This document shows positions 53,927 to 62,388 of a stretch of 64,000 bases of DNA, piece after piece. Position 1 is the stretch's first letter, and each line of letters starts with the position of its first letter. The stretch covers positions 1 through 64,000 of the forward strand of contig CAJTYA010000007.1 in assembly GCA_910583985.1 (NCBI GenBank), in the 5' to 3' direction. This DNA comes from an uncultured Alistipes sp. GTDB taxonomy: Bacteria; Bacteroidota; Bacteroidia; Bacteroidales; Rikenellaceae. The notes under the pieces were generated by a model. That model saw only the letters and a list, made by a program, of their open reading frames with translations. It did not search any database and was not told the origin of the DNA. The position numbers and the translations under genes were made by a program.

Positions 53927-55504
53927 ATGGAACTCAAACAGGAAATCCGACGCCGCAGGACCTTCGCCATCATCAGCCACCCCGACGCGGGAAAAACGAC
54001 GTTGACCGAAAAGCTGCTGCTCTTCGGCGGTGCGATCCATGTCGCAGGAGCCGTCAAGTCGAACAAGATCAAGAAGGGGGCGACGTCCGACTTCATGGAA
54101 ATCGAACGCCAGCGAGGCATCTCGGTGGCCACCTCCGTGATGGGCTTCGAATACGGAGACGTCAAGATCAACATCCTCGACACGCCCGGTCACGAAGACT
54201 TCGCCGAAGACACCTACCGCACGCTGACCGCCGTGGACAGCGTCATCATCGTCATCGACGGAGCCAAAGGCGTCGAGACCCAGACCCGCAAGCTGATGGA
54301 GGTGTGCCGCATGCGCAACACGCCCGTGATGGTGTTCATCAACAAGCTCGACCGTCCGTGCAAGGACCCGTTCGACCTGCTGGACGAAATCGAGCGGGAG
54401 CTGAAGATCAAGGTGCGTCCGCTGGCGTGGCCCATCAGCACCGGACCTACGTTCAAGGGCGTCTACGACCTGTACGGCGACCGTCTCTCGCTGTTTTTCG
54501 GCGCCGACAAGCAGACCGCCGAGGGCCGGACGCTCGACATCCGTTCGGACGATCCGGCCATCGACACCTACATCGCTCCGTTCACGCAACAATTGCGCGA
54601 CGATCTGGAACTGGTCGAAGGGGTCTATCCGCCGTTCGATCTGGAGAGCTATCGCAGCGGGGAGGTCGCCCCGGTATTCTTCGGCAGTGCGCTGAACAAC
54701 TTCGGCGTCCGGGAGCTTCTGGACTGCTTCGTCCGCATCGCACCCTCGCCCGGAGCCTCGCACACGGCCGAACGCGAAATCGACCCCTACGAAGAGAAAC
54801 TCACCGGATTCGTCTTCAAGATACACGCCAACATGGACCCGAACCACCGCGACCGGATCGCGTTCCTGAAAATCTGTTCGGGCCGGTTCGAGCGCAACAG
54901 GCCCTACCTGCACGTCCGTTCGGGCAAAAACATCAAGTTCGCCGCACCGACGGCCTTCATGGCCGAAAAGAAGTCGGTGATCGACGAGGCCTTTCCCGGC
55001 GACATCGTCGGGCTGCACGACACGGGCAACTTCAAGATCGGCGACACGTTCACCGAGGGCGAATCGCTGCGCTTCGTGGGCATTCCGAGCTTCTCGCCCG
55101 AACTGTTCCGCTACATCGAAAACGCCGATCCGATGAAGTTCAAGCAACTGGCCAAGGGTATCGACCAGTTGATGGACGAGGGCGTGGCGCAGTTGTTCAC
55201 CAGCCGCATGAACGGACGCAAGATCATCGGGACGGTGGGCGCCCTGCAATTCGAGGTCATCCAGTACCGCCTCGAACACGAATACGGCGCCAAATGCCGC
55301 TACGAGCCGATCCAGATTCACAAAGCCTGCTGGGTGGAGTCGGACGACGAGGAGCAGATGGCCGATTTCCGCAAGCGCAAATACAACAACATGGCGCTCG
55401 ACAAACACGGACGCGAGGTGTTCCTCGCCGACACGTCCTATGCCCTGTCGCTGGCACAGGAGAAATTCCCGGCTGTGCGCTTCCACTTCACCTCCGAATT
55501 CTAA
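53927..55504 (+). CDS. prfC: peptide chain release factor 3
   Basis: A 525-residue translational GTPase of standard length. The G-domain has SHPDAGKTTLTEKLL (G1, residues 17-31), RGISVATSVMGF (G2 region), DTPGHEDFAEDTYRT (G3), INKLDRPCKDP (G4), and the RF3-typical insert FKGVYDLYGDRLSLFF. RF3 recycles RF1/RF2 after peptide release. The start was placed at MELKQEIRRRRTFAII, where homologues begin; the long upstream frame belongs to the previous gene's shadow. It follows the thuA gene by 37 bp without a promoter, so it is probably the last gene of the GH25-nadB group. Confidence 0.95.
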   Translation: MELKQEIRRRRTFAIISHPDAGKTTLTEKLLLFGGAIHVAGAVKSNKIKKGATSDFMEIERQRGISVATSVMGFEYGDVKINILDTPGHEDFAEDTYRTLTAVDSVIIVIDGAKGVETQTRKLMEVCRMRNTPVMVFINKLDRPCKDPFDLLDEIERELKIKVRPLAWPISTGPTFKGVYDLYGDRLSLFFGADKQTAEGRTLDIRSDDPAIDTYIAPFTQQLRDDLELVEGVYPPFDLESYRSGEVAPVFFGSALNNFGVRELLDCFVRIAPSPGASHTAEREIDPYEEKLTGFVFKIHANMDPNHRDRIAFLKICSGRFERNRPYLHVRSGKNIKFAAPTAFMAEKKSVIDEAFPGDIVGLHDTGNFKIGDTFTEGESLRFVGIPSFSPELFRYIENADPMKFKQLAKGIDQLMDEGVAQLFTSRMNGRKIIGTVGALQFEVIQYRLEHEYGAKCRYEPIQIHKACWVESDDEEQMADFRKRKYNNMALDKHGREVFLADTSYALSLAQEKFPAVRFHFTSEF

Positions 55505-55594
55505 GCGAAAGGGATCGGCGGAAACGGCAGGAAAACGGGTCGGCGGGAACTGCCGTATTCACCCGTTGCGGCATCGTTTTCCGGGAAATTTGTT

Positions 55595-55602
55595 TAGCTT
55601 TG
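55595..55602 (+). promoter_or_regulatory. -7 element of the outer-membrane barrel gene
   Basis: TAGCTTTG, 134 bp before the ATG at 55736; leader of about 127 nt. Confidence 0.55.
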
Positions 55603-55735
55603 TACACATCGCGGCCGTGAGCGCGTTTTTCGTAACGCGCACCGTCGGTCTTTCCCCCGTCGCCCGAACGGAGGGAAGTCGCGTATGCGGCCGGCCGCAC
55701 GCAAAGAAGAAACGAATCGAACCCATCCCTATCCC

Positions 55736-58453
55736 ATGTCCAGAATCACCCTCCTCCTTCTATCGTTCCTTTCGCTGGCGCCGCTGCTGCGCACGACGGC
55801 CCAGTCCGCTCCGCGCACGCTGCGGGGCGTGGTCGTCGACTCGGCCGAGCGGACTCCGCTGGTCGGCGCCGCCGTGCTCGTCGTCTCGCCCCGCGACACG
55901 GTGCACGTCATTTCCGACAGCCGGGGCAGATTTTCCGTCTCGCGTCTCCGGGACACGTCCGTGCTCGTCTCGGTCTCCTATTTAGGGTACCGCAGCGTCC
56001 GGTTCCGGACCGAACCGACCGGGAAGGACGACACGGTCGCACTGGGCAAAATCCCGCTCCACATGAAAGAGATCGTCGTTCAGGGCATGCGGCCGCTTAT
56101 GGGCGAATCGGGCGACACGATCGTCTACCACCCCGAAAACATCAAAGTGCTGCCCGGCGACGAAGCTATGCAGATCGTCACGCGGCTGCCCGGCATGGAG
56201 GTATCGGACGGCAAGATCACGTTCATGGGAAAAACCGTCGAGAGGACCTACGTGGACGGCAAGCCGCTCTTCGGCGAAGACGCCCGCACGGCGCTCGACT
56301 ATCTGGAAGCCAAGGAGGTGGTCGACATACAGGTCTACGAGGAGATGCCCGAAGAGGAGAAGATCAAAGGCGAGAAAAACGGCAAGAAACGCACGGTGAT
56401 GAACATCATCACGCGCAACAAGCCGCAGAAGAGCATCAACGTCGAGCTGCTCGGAAGCCTCGGCGCCGACATCGACCCGGACGCCGACGGGAACCACCGG
56501 CTGCGATACAGCGCAGGCGGCGCATACAACTATTTCTCGGAGCGGAAATCCTATTCGGTCCGCGCCAACAGCAACAACAACAATCAGGGAGGCTACCGCA
56601 TGCGAGGCATGCTCGGCGGCTACGGAGGCTCGCAGGGCGACCGCCGGAACACGTCGGCGGGAGCGAACGCCCACCGCAAGTTCGGCGAGCACGGCACGCT
56701 GTTCGCCAACTACAACTACGCGAACAACGACACCCGGACCCGGACCCGCTCCGAACAGATCTACTTCCCGACGCAGGACTACACCTCGCGCCACTACCGC
56801 GACACGTCGCGGAACGCCAGCCGGACCGTCAGCCATACGGCCGGCTTCGGCCTGCGGTACAATCCGAAGCACGACTTCATCTTTTTCTCGCCCCACATCA
56901 GCTTCACGCAGGGCCGGACAGACAGCTACCGGGGCGCGTCGAACGAACTCGACGGCGAAACGCTCAACCGCACGAGCACGTACAGCCGCCATCGCAACAC
57001 CGGGCACAACGTGTCGGGCAACCTGAGCTGGGGCCACTCGTTCAAGAACCATCCCCGGCGCTCGTTCAACCTGTCGGTCCGCGGACAGACGAGCCGCAAC
57101 GACAGCGAAGGGGTGCAGATCGACTCGCTGGCCTCGGATATGAACCGCACCTACCTGCTCTCGACGGCCGGCGGATGGAGCCACGGAGCGGGCCTGAGCG
57201 CCTTCTACGCCGAACCCCTCGGCGAGAGCAACTCGCTCTCGGCCCGGTACGGCCTCTCCTACGACAAGAGCAAGTCCGAAAGGATCGCCGTGGACCGCTA
57301 CACGGGACAAATCGACACGGCCCTGACCTACGAATATTCGCGCGACTATACGACGCAGAACTACGGATTGGGGTTCAACCGCAACACCGAATCGCTCTCG
57401 CTGTCGGTCAACGCGGGCTACCAGTCGGCCCGGCTCAACAAGGACGAGGCGTTCCCCGACACGCGGCGGGACCGCCACGTCTTCCGCAGCTTCCAGCCCT
57501 CGGTCTCGGTCAATTATTCCGTCCGCAATTCGATGCACCTGAGCGCCAACTACAACACCTCGGCCGGACAGCCCTCGATCGAGCAGTTGCGCAACGAACT
57601 CAACACGCAGAACCCGCTGGCCCTGACGGGCGGCAACTCCGACCTGCGGCAAAGCTACACGCACTCGGTATGGATCAGCTTTTACAAGACCGACACGAAA
57701 ACCTCGCGGTCGTTCGGCCTCAGCGCCGGCGGCAGCATCGTCTCGCGCAGCATCGCCGTCAAACAGGTCTTCTTCACCGAAGACACGCCGCTGGAGGCCT
57801 ACAACGGCTATGTCGCCCCGAAAGGTTCGACGCTGACCGTCCCGGTCAACGTCAACGGCGGAGGCAACGCAAACCTCAGCGGAAACTTCTCCACCCCGAT
57901 CCAGAAACTAGGCCTGACGTTCAACGCCGGAGGCGGATTGGCCTACAACCGCTCCCCGACCTACATCGGCGAGGCGCTCGACTACAACAACTCGCTTTCG
58001 CCGAACGTGTCTCTGGGATTTTTCAGCAACAAGTCGACCGTCTACCAATTCTCGCTGTTTTCGAACACGGCATACAACCACACCTCGAACTCGCTCAAGG
58101 ACAACAACAACACCCTCACGCAGAGCGTCGGCACGAACGTAACGGTCAATTTCCTCAAGCACATGTACTTCAACACCCATTACCGTTACTACTTCTACCA
58201 CAACTTCTCCATCCGGAGCAACGACGTGAGCACGCACACGTGGAGTCTGGCTCTCGGCTGCAAGCTGCTCAAGAAAAGGCAGCTCGATGTCGGCTTCCAG
58301 ATTTACGACATCCTCAACTCGACCCAGAACTTCGCCTCGACGATGATGGCCGACTACGTGAGCAACAGCTGGACGCAGAACTTCGGCCGCTATTTCTCGT
58401 TCGCCGTAGGCTACAAATTCAACAAGACGGGCAGGCTGCGCAGCAAAAATTAA
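55736..58453 (+). CDS. TonB-receptor-like outer-membrane beta-barrel protein
   Basis: A 905-residue protein with a signal peptide (SRITLLLLSFLSLAPLLRTT, ending AQ). An N-terminal carboxypeptidase-D-like domain follows (TLRGVVVDSAERTPLVGAAV to VSVSYLGYRSV), then a short plug-like section (MQIVTRLPGMEVSDGKITFM, RTYVDGKPLFGEDARTALDY), then a large barrel (outer membrane beta-barrel family, OMP_b-brl_3). It has an asparagine-rich patch near residue 285. No SusD partner follows, so it is not a classic SusCD pair. Substrate unknown. The start at 55736 opens the signal peptide; an ATG 17 codons upstream adds polar residues. Confidence 0.82.
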   Translation: MSRITLLLLSFLSLAPLLRTTAQSAPRTLRGVVVDSAERTPLVGAAVLVVSPRDTVHVISDSRGRFSVSRLRDTSVLVSVSYLGYRSVRFRTEPTGKDDTVALGKIPLHMKEIVVQGMRPLMGESGDTIVYHPENIKVLPGDEAMQIVTRLPGMEVSDGKITFMGKTVERTYVDGKPLFGEDARTALDYLEAKEVVDIQVYEEMPEEEKIKGEKNGKKRTVMNIITRNKPQKSINVELLGSLGADIDPDADGNHRLRYSAGGAYNYFSERKSYSVRANSNNNNQGGYRMRGMLGGYGGSQGDRRNTSAGANAHRKFGEHGTLFANYNYANNDTRTRTRSEQIYFPTQDYTSRHYRDTSRNASRTVSHTAGFGLRYNPKHDFIFFSPHISFTQGRTDSYRGASNELDGETLNRTSTYSRHRNTGHNVSGNLSWGHSFKNHPRRSFNLSVRGQTSRNDSEGVQIDSLASDMNRTYLLSTAGGWSHGAGLSAFYAEPLGESNSLSARYGLSYDKSKSERIAVDRYTGQIDTALTYEYSRDYTTQNYGLGFNRNTESLSLSVNAGYQSARLNKDEAFPDTRRDRHVFRSFQPSVSVNYSVRNSMHLSANYNTSAGQPSIEQLRNELNTQNPLALTGGNSDLRQSYTHSVWISFYKTDTKTSRSFGLSAGGSIVSRSIAVKQVFFTEDTPLEAYNGYVAPKGSTLTVPVNVNGGGNANLSGNFSTPIQKLGLTFNAGGGLAYNRSPTYIGEALDYNNSLSPNVSLGFFSNKSTVYQFSLFSNTAYNHTSNSLKDNNNTLTQSVGTNVTVNFLKHMYFNTHYRYYFYHNFSIRSNDVSTHTWSLALGCKLLKKRQLDVGFQIYDILNSTQNFASTMMADYVSNSWTQNFGRYFSFAVGYKFNKTGRLRSKN

Positions 58454-58525
58454 CGGACGGGGGAGCCACTTCCGCCGAAAACGAATATTTCCGGCCGGTT
58501 TTTCCCGAAAACCGCCGGAAATTCG

Positions 58526-58533
58526 TATCTTTG
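58526..58533 (+). promoter_or_regulatory. -7 element of lysS
   Basis: TATCTTTG, 36 bp before the lysS ATG. Confidence 0.6.
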
Positions 58534-58568
58534 CGCCCTGTACGGATTTAACGAGCCAACAACGACAA

Positions 58569-60296
58569 ATGAGCATCTCTGAACTTAGCGAACAGGAACA
58601 GATCCGCCGCAACTCGCTCGCGGAACTGCGGCGGTTGGGCATCGACCCCTACCCCGCGGCACGGTACGAAGTGACGGCTACGGCCGCCGGCATCGCCGCC
58701 GAATATTCGGAAGAAAAACAGAATCTCCAAGACATCTCCATCGCGGGAAGAATCATGTCGCGCCGCATCATGGGCAGCGCCTCGTTCTTCGAACTGCAGG
58801 ACCATACGGGCAAGATCCAAGTCTATATCAAACGCGACGACATCTGCGCGGGCGATCCCGAATCGACGATGTACAACAAGGTGTTCAAGAAACTGCTCGA
58901 CATCGGCGACATCGTGGGCGTGCGGGGCTTCGTCTTCGTCACCAAGACGGGCGAACTCTCGGTGCACTGCAAAGAACTCAAGGTGCTGAGCAAATCGCTG
59001 CGTCCGCTGCCGATCGTCAAGGAAAAGGACGGTCAGGTGTACGACGCCTTCAGCGACCCCGAACAGCGGTACCGTCAGCGGTACGTCGATCTGGCGGTGA
59101 ATCCGCAGGTCAGGGAAACGTTCGTCAAACGGGCCAAGATCATGGCCACGATGCGCGAATTTTTCAACGCGCACGGCTATCTGGAAGTCGAAACGCCCAT
59201 TCTGCAACCCATCCCCGGCGGCGCCTCGGCCCGGCCGTTCATCACGCACCACAATTCGCTCGATACCGACCTCTACCTGCGCATCGCCACGGAGCTCTAC
59301 CTCAAGAAGCTGATCGTCGGCGGTTTCGACGGCGTCTACGAGTTCGGCAAGAACTTCCGTAACGAAGGCATGGACCGGACGCACAATCCGGAGTTCACCT
59401 GCATGGAAATCTACGTCGCCTACAAAGACTACCTGTGGATGATGGAATTCACCGAACGGATGCTCGAAAAGGTGGCTCTCGCCGTGAACGGCACGACGGA
59501 ACTGACCATCGAAGGCAAGGCCGTCTCGTTCAAGGCTCCGTTCCGCCGCCTGACGATGACCGACGCCATCCGCGAAAAGACCGGATTCGACATCACGGGC
59601 AAGAGCGAGGACGAACTGCGAGAGGCCTGCCGCAAGCTGAACGTCGAGACCGACGAGACGATGGGCAAAGGCAAGCTCATCGACGCCATCTTCGGCCAAT
59701 ATTGCGAAGCGGAGCTCATCCAACCCACTTTCGTGACGGACTATCCGATCGAAATGTCGCCGCTGTGCAAGCGCCACCGCAACGACCCGGACCTGACCGA
59801 ACGCTTCGAATTGTTCGTCAACGGCAAGGAACTCTGCAACGCCTACTCGGAGCTCAACGACCCCGTCGACCAGCTCGAACGGTTCCAAGAACAGTTGCGG
59901 CTCAGCGAGAAGGGCGATGACGAGGCCATGTTCATCGACATGGATTTCGTGCGCGCACTCGAATACGGCATGCCGACCTGTTCGGGCATGGGCATCGGCA
60001 TCGACCGCCTGACGATGTTCATGACAGGACAGACGACGATTCAGGACGTGCTGTTCTTCCCGCAGATGCGGCCCGAAAAAACGGCCCGCAAAGACGGCGA
60101 AGCCGAGTTCGGCGCTGTCGGCGTACCGGCCGAATGGGTGCCGGTACTGCACAAAATGAGCCTGCTCACCGTCGAGGCGATGCGCAAAATCGCCCCCGGC
60201 AAGCTGTTCAACGACCTGTGCGGCTTCAACAAAAAGAACAAACTCGGCCTGAAGAATCCCACTGCGGACGAAGTGCGCGGCTGGACGCAGGGCTGA
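58569..60296 (+). CDS. lysS: lysyl-tRNA synthetase, class II
   Basis: A 575-residue synthetase. It has the N-terminal anticodon-binding OB-fold (DISIAGRIMSRRIMGSASFF), motif 1 around MREFFNAHGYLEVETPILQP, motif 2 (FRNEGMDRTHNPEFTCMEIY) and motif 3 (GMGIGIDRLTMFMTGQ). A C-terminal extension of about 70 residues (LHKMSLLTVEAMRKIAPGKL and on) beyond motif 3 is common in Bacteroidetes LysS. It charges tRNA-Lys. Single gene with its own promoter; tpiA follows after about 210 bp. Confidence 0.97.
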   Translation: MSISELSEQEQIRRNSLAELRRLGIDPYPAARYEVTATAAGIAAEYSEEKQNLQDISIAGRIMSRRIMGSASFFELQDHTGKIQVYIKRDDICAGDPESTMYNKVFKKLLDIGDIVGVRGFVFVTKTGELSVHCKELKVLSKSLRPLPIVKEKDGQVYDAFSDPEQRYRQRYVDLAVNPQVRETFVKRAKIMATMREFFNAHGYLEVETPILQPIPGGASARPFITHHNSLDTDLYLRIATELYLKKLIVGGFDGVYEFGKNFRNEGMDRTHNPEFTCMEIYVAYKDYLWMMEFTERMLEKVALAVNGTTELTIEGKAVSFKAPFRRLTMTDAIREKTGFDITGKSEDELREACRKLNVETDETMGKGKLIDAIFGQYCEAELIQPTFVTDYPIEMSPLCKRHRNDPDLTERFELFVNGKELCNAYSELNDPVDQLERFQEQLRLSEKGDDEAMFIDMDFVRALEYGMPTCSGMGIGIDRLTMFMTGQTTIQDVLFFPQMRPEKTARKDGEAEFGAVGVPAEWVPVLHKMSLLTVEAMRKIAPGKLFNDLCGFNKKNKLGLKNPTADEVRGWTQG

Positions 60297-60506
60297 CACC
60301 GGGCGAAGCGCCCCTCCCCGACGGTGCGGCTCGCAGACGATCCGGGAAACGAACCGCGAGCGGACGCCCGCCGAACGGCATAAGGGAAAAGAGGACGTGT
60401 TCGCTCCGGGCGTTCGGGACACCCGGCGTCCGCAGAACGCGGAACCGACGAAGGGGACGTCGCCCGACGATAAAAACGGCATTTAATTCATCGAATGATA
60501 AACACT

Positions 60507-61265
60507 ATGAGAAAGAAAATCGTAGCCGGTAACTGGAAAATGAATACCACCCCGGCAGAAGGCGTGGAACTGTTCAAGGGCGTGGCCGCCCTCAAGGGCG
60601 AAGTTTGCCCGTGCGTGAACTTCATCGTGGCTCCTCCCTTCACCCACCTCTCCCAGATCGTCGAAGCGGCGAAAGGAACCAGCATCGCCGTAGCAGCACA
60701 GAACTGCGCGGCCGAAGCCAAAGGCGCCTACACCGGCGAGGTGTCGGCCAAGATGATCGCTTCGCTGGGTGTGGAATACGTCATCCTCGGCCACAGCGAA
60801 CGCCGCGAATACTACGGTGAAACCAGCGCGACGCTGAACAAGAAAATGGAACAGGCCTACGCCAACGGCCTCGCCCCGATCTACTGCGTGGGCGAAAAGC
60901 TCGAAGACCGCGAAGCCGGCAAGCATTTCGACATCGTCCGCGCCCAGATCGAAGAAGTGGTCTTCAACCTGACGGCCGAACAGTTCGCCAAGCTCGTCGT
61001 GGCTTACGAACCCGTGTGGGCCATCGGAACCGGCAAAACCGCCACGTCGGATCAGGCACAGGAGATGCACGCCTTCATCCGCAAGGTGCTCGCCGAAAAA
61101 TTCGGCGCCGCAGCCGCCGAAACGGTCATCCTCTACGGCGGTAGCGCCAAACCGGGCAACGCTCCCGAACTCTTCGCCAAGGAAGACGTGGACGGAGGTC
61201 TCATCGGAGGCGCCGCTCTGGTCGCCGCCGACTTCATCGCCATCGGCAAGAGCTTCCCGAAATAA
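60507..61265 (+). CDS. tpiA: triosephosphate isomerase
   Basis: A 252-residue TIM barrel of normal length. It has VAGNWKMNTTPAEG with the active-site Asn and Lys, ILGHSERREYYGE with the catalytic His, VVAYEPVWAIGTGKTA with the catalytic Glu, and LYGGSAKPGNAPEL for phosphate binding. It interconverts dihydroxyacetone phosphate and glyceraldehyde-3-phosphate. The ATG at 60507 (MRKKIVAGNW) was preferred over one four codons upstream, as homologues begin there. A strong terminator follows. Confidence 0.96.
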   Translation: MRKKIVAGNWKMNTTPAEGVELFKGVAALKGEVCPCVNFIVAPPFTHLSQIVEAAKGTSIAVAAQNCAAEAKGAYTGEVSAKMIASLGVEYVILGHSERREYYGETSATLNKKMEQAYANGLAPIYCVGEKLEDREAGKHFDIVRAQIEEVVFNLTAEQFAKLVVAYEPVWAIGTGKTATSDQAQEMHAFIRKVLAEKFGAAAAETVILYGGSAKPGNAPELFAKEDVDGGLIGGAALVAADFIAIGKSFPK

Positions 61266-61314
61266 TCGCGGAACGCGAACCGCACTCCGCCCCGGCAAAG
61301 GGTCGGAACAGAGA

Positions 61315-61352
61315 AACGCTGCACGGCCCCTGCTGTCCGTGCAGCGTTTTTT
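61315..61352 (+). terminator. terminator of tpiA
   Basis: AACGCTGCACGG pairs perfectly with CCGTGCAGCGTT (10-nt loop) and runs into six Ts. It starts 50 bp after the stop. Confidence 0.9.
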
Positions 61353-62335
61353 CATCGGCATTTCCCCGGTCCTCCTGCGGCGACCGCTACGACGACCGGC
61401 CGGCGGCAAGGCTATGTATCGATACGCCGAACGCGGGCTATCCTTCCGACAGACGCCGCGTTACGGTCCGCAGACACGCCCGATCGGACGAAATCGCCGC
61501 CTGCCGTCCCGTCGTAGCGGAGCACAGGAAACGAACGGGAACACCCCCGTCCGCCGCTGCACCCCACAGAATTCGATCCGTACCCCTCTCCGAGGCCATC
61601 GAAATCCGCCGTCGCTGCGTTCCGAAGTTTTCCGTCGTTTTGCTTTACCGGTTTTCGGCAGGCTCCGAAGTCGCAAAAAGTTCCGTCCCGGCGATCTTCC
61701 TCGCACACGGACCGCTACGAGCTGCCTCCCCGGTCCGCCCGTGAAAAACGGGCGGAAACGCATTTCCGAACGAAACGCGGAGACAGAGACGCACCGGAAC
61801 GAAAAAACTCACGGCAAGGACCGCTCCGCATCGTACAGCCGCAACGGCCGGTTCCGGCGAAGCGATGCCGATCCTCCGTTCGAGACGGAGAGGGTCCGCC
61901 GCCGAACGGAGGAAAAGCCGGAGACGACCGCCCTCCGCCCCGATGCTTTCGCCCGCAAGGCGAACGGAGATATGTCCGTGCCCAAGGCAGGTACAAAACT
62001 TACGGCGAAGAACGGCCTTATTCTGAGCCGTACCGTATTGGGAGAAGGCGATTCCATATCCCGGCATGCCGAACGGCCGTATCTTCTCCCGCCGGCCGAT
62101 GTCATCCGCAGCGTGCGTATTCGGATCGGTTCCGGCAGGGAACAAGTCCGATCCGGAAACGCGGCCTGCGACTGCGAATCCCGGCATTCGAATCCGAAAA
62201 CGAAAACCGGGCACTTCGGTACCTCGACATATCGAAGTATGTAACGACCGTATTTTCCGGGCTTATTACCGACGGCTCCATGTCGGCGCATCCGTTGACG
62301 ATCTCGCCCGGATGGGGCGAAATTCGGCGCGGGGA

Positions 62336-62367
62336 TTTGGCGGACACCCCGCAAATGGTTAGATTTG
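62336..62367 (+). promoter_or_regulatory. promoter of the GH106-type gene
   Basis: TTTG (62336-62339), 20 bp, TAGATTTG (62360-62367): a perfect consensus promoter 22 bp before the ATG. Confidence 0.85.
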
Positions 62368-62388
62368 TAAGACTAACCTTTACCTGTC

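Larger units (their letters stand above)
61266..62388. other. 1.1-kb spacer with terminator and promoter
   Basis: Between the tpiA terminator (61315-61352) and the GH106 promoter (62336-62367) is about 980 bp of GC-rich sequence. Overlapping frames on both strands lack family motifs; I treat it as non-coding. Confidence 0.55.
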
